Assembly: GCA_965198185.1 (NCBI GenBank)
Contig: CBDAOU010000002.1
Coordinates: forward strand, 1-64,000
Direction: 5' to 3'
DNA: 64,000 nucleotides
Origin: JAJECS01 sp965198185
GTDB lineage: Bacteria; Chloroflexota; UBA11872
This document shows positions 40,211-49,445 of the stretch, piece by piece. Each line of letters starts with the position of its first letter. Position 1 is the stretch's first letter. A program made the translations under genes and the position numbers. The notes below the pieces were generated by a model. That model saw only the letters and a list, made by a program, of their open reading frames with translations, made no database searches and was not told where the DNA came from.

Positions 40211-41395
40211 CTAGCCGCCGTTGCCACCCGTTGGCTCGGGTCGCGGGTGGACGTAGCGACCACCTCCCACGTGTCGAGCAAGTCCCTTGAGCTCCAGCAT
40301 GGTGAGGATGGCCGAGACGCGGTGGGCCGGCAGTCCGGCGGTCTGCGCCATGGCATCGATGTGCTTGGGAGCGGCGTTGAGCTGATCGGCGATGGGGCGC
40401 TCATCATCGTCCGGCTCCACCACCGGCTGCAGCGCCAGTTGGACTGGATCGACGGCGATGCCCAGAGTCTCCAGCACGTCGGCGGCTGAGGTCACGGCGC
40501 GCGCCTCGCCACGAAAGATCAGCGCGTTCGTGCCCTGGCTGCCGGTCCTGAAGATATCGCCGGGCACCGCCATGATCTCGCGGTTGTGCTCGATGGCGAA
40601 ACGGGCGGTGATCAGCGCGCCGCTCGGCAGCGGCGCCTCGACCACGATGGTGCCCAGCACGAGCCCGCTGATGATCCGGTTGCGCTGCGGGAAATTCTCT
40701 GCCGTGCCGCGCATCCACACGGGATATTCCGTGACGATCGCGCCCTGCTCCGCAATCTGTCGCGCTAGTGACCGGTTCGCAACCGGGTAGACGAGGCCGA
40801 GCCCGGTGCCCCACACGGCGACGGTCGGCCCGCCGGCGTCGAGCGCCGCGCGGTGCGCCACGCTGTCCACCCCCGACGCCATGCCGCTCACGATCGTGAT
40901 CCCGCTGCCGGCAAGGTCGCCGGCCAGCCGCTCCGTGACCAACCGCGCGTAGGTGCTCATGCGCCGCGTGCCGACGATTGCGACGGCGCGGTCCTGTGAC
41001 AGGACGTCGATGTCCCCGCGGACGTGAAGCAGCGCGGGCGGGTCGGCGATTTCCCGCAGCCTGGCGGGATATGCCGGGTCATCCCAGGCGATCGCGCATC
41101 CGTCCGCTTCTTCCAGGGCCGCCAGCGCAGCCTCGGGCTCGATGTCGCGCCGCGCGTCCAGCAGCTGCTCGATGACCTTGGGCTCGAGTCCGGCGCGCCG
41201 CAGGTCCCTGGCGGAAGCGCCCCAGGCTTGCTGCATGCTGTCGAACGCCCGCCGCAGGGCCCACACGGCGCCCGAGCTGATCCCGCGCACGGCGTTGAGC
41301 GCGACCCAATAGGCCAGATCGTCCGGCGTGCGGCCGGTCGGTGCGGGGAAATCCTGATCGCCCGCCGGCTTGGCGGCGGGCCGTACGTCACTCAC
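40211..41395 (-). CDS. dprA: DNA-processing protein DprA
   Basis: 394-aa DprA/Smf protein, which binds incoming single-stranded DNA and loads RecA during natural transformation. It has an N-terminal helical/HhH region (about 20-110) and the extended Rossmann core with GTRRMSTYA, SGMASGVDSVAHRAAL, FPQRNRIISGL and GSQGTNALI. The C-terminal winged-helix (about 320-385) resembles the DML1 domain. Length is typical. No other competence gene is nearby. Confidence 0.94.
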   Translation of the reverse strand: MSDVRPAAKPAGDQDFPAPTGRTPDDLAYWVALNAVRGISSGAVWALRRAFDSMQQAWGASARDLRRAGLEPKVIEQLLDARRDIEPEAALAALEEADGCAIAWDDPAYPARLREIADPPALLHVRGDIDVLSQDRAVAIVGTRRMSTYARLVTERLAGDLAGSGITIVSGMASGVDSVAHRAALDAGGPTVAVWGTGLGLVYPVANRSLARQIAEQGAIVTEYPVWMRGTAENFPQRNRIISGLVLGTIVVEAPLPSGALITARFAIEHNREIMAVPGDIFRTGSQGTNALIFRGEARAVTSAADVLETLGIAVDPVQLALQPVVEPDDDERPIADQLNAAPKHIDAMAQTAGLPAHRVSAILTMLELKGLARHVGGGRYVHPRPEPTGGNGG

Positions 41396-41509
41396 GTCCG
41401 TAGCGTAGCCAGGGCACCTGGTGCGCGCGACATTGCACGGGCGTCAACCGTGGCCTGCCATGATGAAGGCCGGTGACGTGGGTCGAGGTCGACAAAGGAG
41501 CGCGGCGGA

Positions 41510-42514
41510 ATGGCGGATCAGAGCGGCAAGCTGCGGGCGGCATTGATCGGCATCGGACACGACCATGCGTGGGGCAAGGTGCAGGCGCTGCGCCGATCGG
41601 CCGATATGGAGCTCGTTGGTGCGTTCGAGCCGGATGCGTCGGAATGGGGGCGTCAGCAAGCCCAGGACCGCTTCACGGACGTCGCGGCCATGTCCGAGAT
41701 CGATGTGCTGCATGACGAGACGATTCGGGTGGTGTTCATCGAGACGCTCCCGCGCCACAACTTGCGCTGGGCGCGGCGGGCGCTGGAGCACGGCAAGCAC
41801 ATCCACATCGACAAGGCGCCGTCACCGTCGCTCGCCGATCTGCGGGCGGTGCTCGACTTGGCCGCCACGCGCAACCTGCACGTCCAGATGGGCTATCAGT
41901 TCCGCTACAACCCGGCGATTACGCTGGCGCTGCGGGCCATGCGCGAAGGGTGGCTTGGCAACGTGAACCGCATCAACGTGGACATTCCAACCCACATTGG
42001 CGGCTATGCCGGAGTCCGAGCCAAGGACGGCGCCCACGCCGGCGCCCTGTTCTACTTGCTGGGATGCCACGTGCTCGATGCGGCCATGCTCTTTCTCGGC
42101 AAGCCGTCCAGCGTGTGGGCCAGCCACCGGCGAGATGCGCGCGATCACGGCGAGCCGTTCGAGGACAACTGCACGGCGGTGCTGGAATATTCCGGCGCGG
42201 TGACGCTGTTGCAGACCTGGATTACTGGCAACGACCCGATGCAACACCGGCGCTTTCAAGTGATCGGCGAGCGCGGCTCGGTGCTGATCGAGCCGATCGA
42301 GCCGCCCGGTGTGCGCTTGTTCCTGAGCGAGCCCCACGAGGACTTTCCGGCGGGATGGAGCGAGCCGACGATTCCTATGCGTCCCAGGTATGACGGCGAT
42401 ATCGAGGATCTGGCCGCGTGGATTCGGGGCGAGCGCACGCCCGCGTATACGGCGGCGCACGATCTGGCGGTGCACGAGACGCTCCTGCGCATCTGCGGAC
42501 TAATCGGCCGCTGA
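41510..42514 (+). CDS. Gfo/Idh/MocA family oxidoreductase
   Basis: 334-aa dehydrogenase. The N-terminal Rossmann domain covers about 8-125 (RAALIGIGHDHAWGK) and includes a degenerate EKP-type motif HIHIDKAPSP with Asp-Lys-Ala in place of Glu-Lys-Pro. The C-terminal domain contains LLGCHVLDAAMLFLGKP, where the catalytic His is expected. The SD AAAGGAG is upstream. Substrate unknown. A second unrelated family member is at 22685. Confidence 0.87.
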   Translation: MADQSGKLRAALIGIGHDHAWGKVQALRRSADMELVGAFEPDASEWGRQQAQDRFTDVAAMSEIDVLHDETIRVVFIETLPRHNLRWARRALEHGKHIHIDKAPSPSLADLRAVLDLAATRNLHVQMGYQFRYNPAITLALRAMREGWLGNVNRINVDIPTHIGGYAGVRAKDGAHAGALFYLLGCHVLDAAMLFLGKPSSVWASHRRDARDHGEPFEDNCTAVLEYSGAVTLLQTWITGNDPMQHRRFQVIGERGSVLIEPIEPPGVRLFLSEPHEDFPAGWSEPTIPMRPRYDGDIEDLAAWIRGERTPAYTAAHDLAVHETLLRICGLIGR

Positions 42515-42551
42515 TCTCGCGGTCGGCGCTCGTGTCGGAGTGATCGGCGGG

Positions 42552-43328
42552 CTAGCGCGCAGAGGCTCGCGCGAGGCGGCGGATCTCAGCGGCGACGCCC
42601 GGCTCGATACCGCACTCGGCGGCGATGCCCTGGTTCACCTCGACGGCGTAGCGGGCGGGCGCGGCCGACCTCGTGATCGGCAGGTTCGGCGCGGTCTCAC
42701 GCTCCGGGCGCATGGTCTGCACGTCGACGACCACCGAATCGCGGTTGATGAAGATGATGTCGAGCGGGATGAGGGTGCCCTTCATCCAGAAGCTGAGGAC
42801 CTGCTCATCCGCGTAAACGAACAGCATGCCGCGGTCGTGCCCCAGGGATTCACGGTCCATGAGGCCGATGGCGCGCTCCTCTGGATCATCCGCCACCTCG
42901 AGATAGAACTCGCAGGCGCCGATGGATGCCGCCGCCTGGATTTCCGGTCCGAGTGCGGGCGTCGGCGATGGCTTGGGAGTTGGCGTGGCTGTTGCGGTGG
43001 GCACGGGCGACGGTGACGGCGTGGGCGAGGGAGTCGCGGTCGCGGTTGGCGTTGGCGACGGCCGTGGAGTGGGCACGGATGCGGCGGTAGGTGTGGGCGA
43101 GGACGTTGGTGCAGGTGCAGTGGTGGCTGTGGGGCTGGGCGCTACCGACGGCGTCGGTGTCGGAGCGGCTGTCGCGGCGGGCGAGGGCGTTGGCGATGGC
43201 GCGGGGGTTGGACTCGCGGTCGCGGTGGAAATCGGGGTCGGCGCGGCGGGCGCGGCGCCGCAGGCAGTCAGGAGCCCCACGGCCGCAATAGCGACGGCGG
43301 CATGCTTCGCCCAGTGGCCGGCCCTCAT
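42552..43328 (-). CDS. DUF192 lipoprotein with Pro/Thr-rich stalk
   Basis: 258 aa. A lipoprotein signal (GLLTAC, Cys at 23) is followed by about 100 residues of Pro/Thr/Ala/Ser repeats (25-130, recurring TPxPSPTP). The C-terminal DUF192 domain (about 138-250) carries FYLEVADDPEERAIGLMDR, GMLFVYADEQVLSFWMKGT and LDIIFINRD. DUF192 proteins are small extracytoplasmic domains of unknown role, sometimes linked to glycan binding. The stalk would hold the domain away from the membrane through a thick envelope. Codon use in the stalk is repetitive. Confidence 0.85.
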   Translation of the reverse strand: MRAGHWAKHAAVAIAAVGLLTACGAAPAAPTPISTATASPTPAPSPTPSPAATAAPTPTPSVAPSPTATTAPAPTSSPTPTAASVPTPRPSPTPTATATPSPTPSPSPVPTATATPTPKPSPTPALGPEIQAAASIGACEFYLEVADDPEERAIGLMDRESLGHDRGMLFVYADEQVLSFWMKGTLIPLDIIFINRDSVVVDVQTMRPERETAPNLPITRSAAPARYAVEVNQGIAAECGIEPGVAAEIRRLARASAR

Positions 43329-43366
43329 TCGCCGACACCCGTCATCCCCAATTTCGTGCCGCGCGG

Positions 43367-43759
43367 TCAGCCTTCCTCAGAAAGCGCGCGGTGCTCGCGC
43401 AGCACGATGGTGTCCGAATGGTCGGCGGGATACGGCGGGGATGTCACAAACAACACGCGTGCCGGGGTCTCGCCCGCGCAAGCGAACTCGATGGTTTCGT
43501 GCGGCAACGACACGACGCACTCACCGGCTTCCAGGTCGACGCATTGCGGTTGTCGCTTGGCCTCATCGAACGAGGTGACGCGCACGCGCCCGGCCAGCAC
43601 ATAGGTGAGCTGCTCGATGGTGCGATGCGCGTGCGGCCGGTAGGACGCCCCGGGCTCCAGCAGCCCCTCGGCAACGGCCATATGCCGCGCGGGCGCCAGA
43701 TCGATGGGCCAGACGGGCACGTCGTCCGGCGCCACGACGCGCGGACCGGCACGCCGCAC
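43367..43759 (-). CDS. Cupin-domain protein
   Basis: About 130-aa single-domain cupin: PGASYRPHAHRTIEQLTYVLAG is motif 1 with two His and a Glu as metal ligands, and AGECVVSLPHETIEF is motif 2. The start is uncertain: GTG at 43759 is used, but an ATG at 43831 would overlap the transaldolase gene by about 40 nt. Such proteins are isomerases, dioxygenases or sensors. It follows the transaldolase-like gene on the same strand and is probably cotranscribed. Confidence 0.75.
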   Translation of the reverse strand: MRRAGPRVVAPDDVPVWPIDLAPARHMAVAEGLLEPGASYRPHAHRTIEQLTYVLAGRVRVTSFDEAKRQPQCVDLEAGECVVSLPHETIEFACAGETPARVLFVTSPPYPADHSDTIVLREHRALSEEG

Positions 43760-43790
43760 CCGCAGCGTGGCGTTGCCCGCCCGCGACGGC

Positions 43791-44573
43791 CTAGGCGTGC
43801 GCGCCCTCGTGCAGCGAAACCGGAACGCCATCGAGGTAGCCCGCCTCGTGCATCTGCACCCACTCGTCCATGAACGTGTCGTTCCACTGGGCGGTGAGCG
43901 GATGCTCCATCAACTCGGCGAAGACGTTCCAGAAGATGATGATGCCGTCGGCCCCGTCGCGCAGCGCCGCGATGGCGGTATCGACCGAGCGCACCAGCGC
44001 CGCCGTGATGTACGGCCGCTGCTCCCAGCCGCGGAACATCGCCACGCAGTCGCGCACGAGCTTGGTGGGGTCGCCGCCCATCTGCTTCACCGGCTCGCAG
44101 AACGGCAGGATATGCGTCGCGCCGGCCTGGGCGACGGTCGCCGCCTGGCCCAGTGAAAAGCACGTGGTGCAAAAGGTCTCCACGCCCTCGGCCTTGAGCG
44201 TGCTGAACGCCTCCAGGCCGTGTACCGCACAGGGAATCTTGATGATGATCTGGTCGGACATACGCGTGAACACGTGGGAGACGTCCAGCAGCTCCTGGGT
44301 GGTGTGCCCGTCGACCTCCACCACGACCTGCTTGTCGGTGATGTCCAGGTAGCGCTTCACCAGCTCGGTGAGCGGCCCGTACTTCTGGACCATCTCGTTG
44401 AGCACCACGGTGTTGGTCACGATGCCGTAGCCCCCGCGGGGCAGCCAGACCTTAAGGTCCTCGGGATCGCCCGCCAGCCAGATCGCCGGACCGCTGCCCC
44501 GCTGGCGCGTGGCCGTCACCGGCCCGGCTGCCGGCGCGCTGTTGGCGTGTGCCATTGCGTTACTCACTGTCAT
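43791..44573 (-). CDS. Transaldolase-family protein
   Basis: 260-aa TIM-barrel aldolase resembling transaldolase/fructose-6-phosphate aldolase. The Schiff-base Lys is in QIIIKIPC, with GVETFCTTCFSLGQAATVAQAGATHILPF (read in two parts) and ITAALVRSVDTAIAALRDGADGIII. The N-terminus has about 28 extra low-complexity residues. The sugar substrate is unknown. The start overlaps the end of the upstream VOC gene by 14 nt; with the downstream cupin these form a three-gene minus-strand operon. Confidence 0.8.
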   Translation of the reverse strand: MTVSNAMAHANSAPAAGPVTATRQRGSGPAIWLAGDPEDLKVWLPRGGYGIVTNTVVLNEMVQKYGPLTELVKRYLDITDKQVVVEVDGHTTQELLDVSHVFTRMSDQIIIKIPCAVHGLEAFSTLKAEGVETFCTTCFSLGQAATVAQAGATHILPFCEPVKQMGGDPTKLVRDCVAMFRGWEQRPYITAALVRSVDTAIAALRDGADGIIIFWNVFAELMEHPLTAQWNDTFMDEWVQMHEAGYLDGVPVSLHEGAHA

Positions 44574-44979
44574 GCCTCCCGTCGACGAGCTGCAATCCCA
44601 TGTCTTGCGTGGCGTCGGTGTCGAGGAAACTGATTCGCCAACCCGAAGAGCTCACGATGGGCGCCGTACCGCCGATGCCATGCGCGCCCTCGAGTGTTGC
44701 GAGCGTGGCGTCCATGGCGTCGTCGCGAAAGGCCACGTGATGCACGCTGGCCCCGTGCTCGTCGAGGTGCGCCGCGAACTTGCTGCGCGAAGCATCGGTG
44801 GGGCAGATCAGCTCAAGGAACGCGCCCGAGTCGCCGACCCTCAGCGCCGCGTAGCGATTGCCCTCTTCCTCGGACGCCCAGATCTGCTCGGGCTCCATGC
44901 CAAGGGTGTCGCTGAATAGCTTGAGCGCCCGGTCGAGGTCCGGTACGACGTAGGCCACGTGGTGAATCGCGTCAAACAT
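44560..44979 (-). CDS. VOC protein, methylmalonyl-CoA epimerase-like
   Basis: About 139-aa glyoxalase-fold protein. FDAIHHVAYVVPDLDRAL and FSDTLGMEPEQIW in module 1 and ASVHHVAFRDD in module 2 provide the His ligands, with FLELICPTD matching the methylmalonyl-CoA epimerase subgroup. No methylmalonyl-CoA mutase is nearby, so a different substrate is possible. The ATG at 44979 gives the family N-terminus; an ATG four codons earlier is also open. First gene of the transaldolase/cupin operon. Confidence 0.8.
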   Translation of the reverse strand: MFDAIHHVAYVVPDLDRALKLFSDTLGMEPEQIWASEEEGNRYAALRVGDSGAFLELICPTDASRSKFAAHLDEHGASVHHVAFRDDAMDATLATLEGAHGIGGTAPIVSSSGWRISFLDTDATQDMGLQLVDGRHDSE

Positions 44980-45079
44980 GCCAAGTCTCACTATGCCGTG
45001 CGGCTATGGCTCAGAGTTTACGTGGCGCGGCGGTTGCTGGCTGCCCGGCGGTGAATCCTACCGACCGCTTCGGCGTCCC

Positions 45080-45835
45080 TTACGTCTTCGCGGCCCCGGC
45101 GCCCGCATAGGGAGACCGAGATGGCCGATTCGGTGTGGCGGCGCTGGGACAGATGTCGTTCAGCGTGCACGCGTCGCATTGCGGCTGGCGAGCCTCGCAG
45201 ACGCGCCGTCCATGAAAGATCACGCCGATGCCCGCGAATATCCATGCATCGCGTTCGATGAGATCCATCAGGTCGCGCTCGATCCGCACCGGGTCGTCAT
45301 GCTTGGTCAGTCCCAGCCGCTGCGAAAGCCGGGCGACATGCGTGTCCACGACCACGCCGCTCGGGATGCCGAACGCCTCGCCCAGCACGACGTTGGCGGT
45401 CTTGCGGGCCACGCCGCGCAGCTTGAGCAGCGATTCCATGGTCGTGGGCACCTGGCCGTCGAACTCGTCGACGAGTTGCGCGGCCGTCGCCCGGATCGAC
45501 ATCGCCTTCTGTCGGTAGAACCCGGTGGGGTGCACGATGTCTTCCACGTCTTCCTGCGGCGCCGATGCCAGAGCTTCCGCCGTGGGATAGCGAGCAAACA
45601 GCACCGGCGTCACCTTGTTGACCGCCACGTCGGTGGTCTGGGCCGACAGGATCACGGCGGTCAGCAGTTGAAACGGGTCGGTGTAGGTCAACTCGGCCGC
45701 GGCGTCGGGGTAAAGATCGCGGAGGCGGCGGATGATCTCGGCCGTCCGCGCGCGGCGCGCGGCCTTTGACTCGCGCCAGCTGCGCACCGGCGGGCCGGAT
45801 CGCTGCCGAGAGACCTTGCCACGCCGCGCTGCCAT
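45080..45835 (-). CDS. nth: Endonuclease III
   Basis: 251-aa base-excision repair DNA glycosylase/AP lyase acting on oxidised pyrimidines. The helix-hairpin-helix is LRGVARKTANVVLGEAFG with catalytic Lys, the catalytic Asp is in VVVDTHVARLSQRLG, and the 4Fe-4S ligands are C-x6-C-x2-C-x5-C (CEARQPQCDAC...DIC). An N-terminal basic extension of about 25 residues and a short basic C-tail are extra. Monocistronic. Confidence 0.96.
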   Translation of the reverse strand: MAARRGKVSRQRSGPPVRSWRESKAARRARTAEIIRRLRDLYPDAAAELTYTDPFQLLTAVILSAQTTDVAVNKVTPVLFARYPTAEALASAPQEDVEDIVHPTGFYRQKAMSIRATAAQLVDEFDGQVPTTMESLLKLRGVARKTANVVLGEAFGIPSGVVVDTHVARLSQRLGLTKHDDPVRIERDLMDLIERDAWIFAGIGVIFHGRRVCEARQPQCDACTLNDICPSAATPNRPSRSPYAGAGAAKT

Positions 45836-45996
45836 TGGTGGAGCATATCGCGCAGGCGTCTGATCGGCGCGGCCCGATGTGACCCCGCAAGATCACGTGT
45901 GGGGTCCCTCACAGATTGCCGTTGATATCATCGGGCAACCTTGAATCTCGGTATGGCTGCAACTAACAGACGCGCGTCGTTCCGAGGCGAAAGTCC

Positions 45997-47895
45997 ATGA
46001 CGGCTGAACAATCCGGCCAATCGCCGTCGCGGCGCGCCTTGCTGCTGACGGGTCTGGGAGTCGTCGGATTCGCGGCGGCGGCTCCGGTGGCCTTTGTCGC
46101 GGCGCTCTTGCGCGGCAGCGACGGACTGCTGCCGGCCGGTGCGCAGGTTGACGGCCTGGACGTGGGCGGGCTCTCGCCCGACGAAGCCGTGGCGCGGCTC
46201 GACGCGCACTGGGAGTCGTATTTGGTCAACCCCGTGAGCTTCGAGCTCGGCGGCCGGATGTGGCATCCATCCGCCGCCGACGTCGGGCTCAGCGTGGACT
46301 ATCGAGCCGCCCTGCGCCGGTTGCTGGCCGCGCAGGGCGGAGGCGGCATTACGCGTCGGCTCTCCGAGCCGCCGGCGTCGGTGGATCGCGCCCTGGTCGC
46401 CGCGCGTTTCGATCCTCAGGTGCTTCGCGCCTACGTGGCCGGCATTGCCCAGGGATTCGACCAACCTGCCGTGGATGCGAGCTTGATCATGTCCGGGACC
46501 GACGTCGCTGCCGTGCGGCCCGGCCAGACCGGCCGCGTGGTGGACATCGAGGCGGCTGTGAGTGCCGTCGGCGACCTCACGCAGCCATCACCGCCGGGAC
46601 GGGTGGTTTCGTTGACCTTCCGCGAGGACTTTCCGGCCTATACCACCGACCATGTCCGTGCCGCGCTCGACGAGATCACGCGCCTGACCAGCGCGCCGCT
46701 GTGGCTGATGCACAAGGGCCGGGGGTGGACCATTACGCCCGAGGCGCTGCGGGCCGCCGTTCAGGTCCAGGGCGACGACAACGGATTGACGCCGACCCTC
46801 GACTTCACGCGCTTCAACGACCTGTTCACGCTGATTGACGACACGCTCGCCGCCGAGCCGCACCCAACCGTGTTCGACTACGACGAGGCGCGAAACCGGG
46901 TGCGGGCCTTCGAAGTGGGCAATCCGGGGCAAATCGTGGACCGCGCCGCGCTTGAGCAGGCGATGACGCGGGCGGTGGCCTCGCCTGATGAACGCGTGGT
47001 GGAAATCCCCCTCATCCTGCTCAACACGGGCACCGATTTCGCCGAAAATCCGTTGGGAATCCGGGATCTGCTGGCCTCCGGCGATTCGCTCTACAAAGGG
47101 TCCCCCGACTACCGCCTGCACAACATCGCCGTCGGCGCGAAGAAGCTTGACGGCCTGGTCGTGCCGGCCGGCGAGACCTTCTCATTTCTGGAGAGCATCG
47201 GGCCGTTTGAGCTTCGCCATGGCTGGGTTGAAGGCAGCGTCATCCTCGCCGATAAGACCGAGCAAGGCATCGGCGGCGGCATCTGCCAGGTCTCGACCAC
47301 GCTCTTTCGCGCGGTGCTCAACGCCGGACTTCGGATCGAAGAGCGATGGCCCCACCTGTACCGCGTGCGCTACTACGAGATGGGTCCCGCGCCCATTGGG
47401 ATCGACGCGACAATCTTCAGTCCCGGCCTCGACTTCAAGTTTCGCAACGACACCGAGCACCCGATCATGCTGCGCGCGTTTGTGGACGAAAAGATCGGCG
47501 CCTTGACGTTCGAGATTTGGGGTGTCAGCGACGGTCGGCGCGTCGAAATCGTGGATCACCAGTTGCAAGAGTGGGAAGACCCGCCGCCCGACCAGGGCAT
47601 CCTCGACCCGACCGAGGATCCGGAGTTCGAAGAGCAGGTGGAGTGGTCCAAGCGCGGCGTGCTGGCGGCGTTCACCCGCGTGATCGCCCGACCGAACGGC
47701 GAGGACACGGTCACGACCTTCCGCTCCAGCTTCGTGCCCTGGCCCAATCGCTATATCGTCGGTATCGACGTGGCGAAGGCCAGGTTTCCGACGCAGTACA
47801 ACGAATGGTTCGACGAGAACCCCGATGCCGCCGCGCGCTGGGGAGTGACGCGCGCCCCCGACGTGCCCGACGATCCGGACGCGCCGGCCGGGTAG
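45997..47895 (+). CDS. VanW family protein with peptidoglycan-binding-like domain
   Basis: 632-aa extracytoplasmic protein. The N-terminus has a twin-arginine-like signal (SRRALLLTGLGVVGFAAAA). Two beta-rich PG_binding_4-type repeats follow (about 45-200 and 205-330; GLSPDEAVARLDAHW is typical). The VanW domain covers about 370-510, with FSFLESIGPFELRHGW, GGGICQVSTTLFRAVLNAG and FKFRNDTEHPI. VanW proteins are cell-envelope proteins named from vancomycin clusters but of unknown activity. This is a house-keeping type architecture; no van genes are present. Confidence 0.9.
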   Translation: MTAEQSGQSPSRRALLLTGLGVVGFAAAAPVAFVAALLRGSDGLLPAGAQVDGLDVGGLSPDEAVARLDAHWESYLVNPVSFELGGRMWHPSAADVGLSVDYRAALRRLLAAQGGGGITRRLSEPPASVDRALVAARFDPQVLRAYVAGIAQGFDQPAVDASLIMSGTDVAAVRPGQTGRVVDIEAAVSAVGDLTQPSPPGRVVSLTFREDFPAYTTDHVRAALDEITRLTSAPLWLMHKGRGWTITPEALRAAVQVQGDDNGLTPTLDFTRFNDLFTLIDDTLAAEPHPTVFDYDEARNRVRAFEVGNPGQIVDRAALEQAMTRAVASPDERVVEIPLILLNTGTDFAENPLGIRDLLASGDSLYKGSPDYRLHNIAVGAKKLDGLVVPAGETFSFLESIGPFELRHGWVEGSVILADKTEQGIGGGICQVSTTLFRAVLNAGLRIEERWPHLYRVRYYEMGPAPIGIDATIFSPGLDFKFRNDTEHPIMLRAFVDEKIGALTFEIWGVSDGRRVEIVDHQLQEWEDPPPDQGILDPTEDPEFEEQVEWSKRGVLAAFTRVIARPNGEDTVTTFRSSFVPWPNRYIVGIDVAKARFPTQYNEWFDENPDAAARWGVTRAPDVPDDPDAPAG

Positions 47896-47923
47896 CCGCC
47901 GTCGGAAGTGGGTCACTTTGAGT

Positions 47924-47951
47924 CCGTCATTCCCGCGGAGGCGGGAATCCA
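47924..47951. repeat. Palindromic intergenic repeat, third copy
   Basis: CCGTCATTCCCGC-GGAG-GCGGGAATCCA, the most compact and regular copy of the element also seen at 3243 and 7256. It lies 28 nt after the VanW stop and could serve as a terminator hairpin. Confidence 0.75.
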
Positions 47952-48107
47952 TATCGCTCTCTTCGCCAAACGAGCCGAGCGGGCTGGCAGTTTGCCCGAT
48001 GGCGATCTGTCACCGTGCCGCGCCCGGATGTCGACGTAGCGCACTACCTCGCCGTCGAACGGCTAGCCAAGCGGCTGCGCTCCCTTCTAGGATGGAAGGA
48101 CGAACCG

Positions 48108-48184
48108 CGGGGCGTGGCGCAGCCTGGCAGCGCGCATCGTTTGGGACGATGAGGTCGCGAGTTCAAATCTCGCCGCCCCGACCA
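48108..48184 (+). tRNA. tRNA-Pro (TGG)
   Basis: Complete cloverleaf with acceptor CGGGGCG/CGCCCCG, anticodon stem CATCG/CGATG around loop TTTGGGA (anticodon TGG, reads CCA), T arm CGAG-TTCAAAT-CTCG, and encoded CCA. A fragment like its 3' end recurs at 52211. Confidence 0.93.
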
Positions 48185-48364
48185 GAAGGCGTTCGTGAAG
48201 CAGAAGGCCCAGGTTCGGCGGAGTTTGTCGGCGGCGCCATCCGCCGGAGACAGTCGCCAGCGTTCAGGCGGTCGGAAATCTGACGTGGCAACGAGAACGA
48301 AAACTCGGATTGCTGGAGCAGCCACCTTCAGACGGCCCACGGCGCTGGCTCTCTTGCTGGCGGC

Positions 48365-49438
48365 GTGTTGACCGGGGGAGCCTCGCGCCGAGCCGGTCTC
48401 GCAGCGCTCCTAGCGCTTGTCGCGATTCTCGGCTCGGCCTGCCTGCTGCCACCGGGCGGCATTCCGCTTCGGCTCGCCTGGCCGGCGGCGGGCAGCTCAG
48501 GGGATACCGCTGCCGCCACTGCAGCAACGCCGACAGTCGCCGAGGCTTCGCAGGGCCAGTCGAGCGGCCCGACGCCAGCGGCCGGAGACGACGCCGACGC
48601 GCAGCCAACTGATCCAGCGTCTGCCGACGACGACGCGGGCGGCGCCGCTGGTGTGTCCATTGAGCTGGGCCGCTCGGTCGAAGGCCGCCCGATCAACCTC
48701 GTCGAGCTGGGAGACGGGCCCCGCTGGGTTGCCGTCATTGGCGGCATTCATCAGGGCAACGAGGCGAACACCACCAATCTCGTCAATCTGCTGCTGGAGC
48801 ACTTCCGTGAGAATCTCGACCAGATTCCCGACGGCGTTGGCCTGGCGTTCATTCCCGATCTGAATCCCGACGGCGCGGCGGCGGGCACGCGCGCCAATGC
48901 CAACGGCGTCGATCTCAATCGCAACTGGGACGCCGACTGGCAGCCCGACAGCTACGGTCCAACCGGGCTGGTTGTCGGAGGGGGCGGCACGGAGCCGTTC
49001 TCGGAGCCCGAAACCCGCGTCCTCGCGCGCTATCTGCGTGCCAGGCCGTTTCTGACGGCGATCTTCTACCACAGCCAGGGCGGCGTGGTCGTGCCGGGTT
49101 ATGGCGACGACGGCGAATCGGTGGAGCTCGCGCGCGTGATCGCGGTCGCGGCCCAGTACCTCTATCTCACGCAGTGGACGGCCTATCCCCTCAGCGGCCA
49201 AGCCACCGACTACCTCGCCAACCAAGGCATTTACGCGGTGGACGTGGAGCTGAGTAACCACACGGATCCCGAATTCACTCGAAATTTGCGAGGGCTAACC
49301 GCGGCCTTGGCGTGGGCGCAGAGCCTTGACGTCCCTCCAGGCGCCGAGCGCGATGTCCCTGCTCAGATATCCAACCGCTGCGGGTGCCAGCTGGGGGTGG
49401 ACTGCGCCGGCTTCGCGTTGGCGCTGTGCCTGTGGTGA
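48365..49438 (+). CDS. M14 zinc carboxypeptidase-like lipoprotein
   Basis: 357-aa secreted metallopeptidase. A signal with lipobox (LGSAC) at the N-terminus and a low-complexity Ala/Asp/Ser linker (about 45-98) precede an M14 domain: GGIHQGNEAN (zinc His and Glu in the H-x3-E form), ANANGVDLNRNW (substrate and Arg site), the third zinc ligand in IFYHSQGG, and VDVELSNHTD with the catalytic Glu. Probably trims murein or secreted peptides. GTG start, TTG next codon. Confidence 0.82.
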   Translation: MLTGGASRRAGLAALLALVAILGSACLLPPGGIPLRLAWPAAGSSGDTAAATAATPTVAEASQGQSSGPTPAAGDDADAQPTDPASADDDAGGAAGVSIELGRSVEGRPINLVELGDGPRWVAVIGGIHQGNEANTTNLVNLLLEHFRENLDQIPDGVGLAFIPDLNPDGAAAGTRANANGVDLNRNWDADWQPDSYGPTGLVVGGGGTEPFSEPETRVLARYLRARPFLTAIFYHSQGGVVVPGYGDDGESVELARVIAVAAQYLYLTQWTAYPLSGQATDYLANQGIYAVDVELSNHTDPEFTRNLRGLTAALAWAQSLDVPPGAERDVPAQISNRCGCQLGVDCAGFALALCLW

Positions 49439-49445
49439 CGACGAG

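Noticed and set aside
42960..43260. CRISPR array or tandem DNA repeat
   Set aside because: The repetitiveness comes from codons for Pro/Thr/Ala/Ser in a stalk, with no constant repeat-spacer unit. No CRISPR array or cas gene is present elsewhere in the window.
42922..43578. A 218-aa Gly/Val-rich plus-strand protein
   Set aside because: It is the complement of the Pro/Thr repeat stalk of the DUF192 lipoprotein; its regular GVG repeats are an artefact.
45997..47895. Vancomycin resistance locus
   Set aside because: VanW-domain proteins with peptidoglycan-binding-like repeats are common household envelope proteins; no vanH/A/X or vanR/S genes adjoin.
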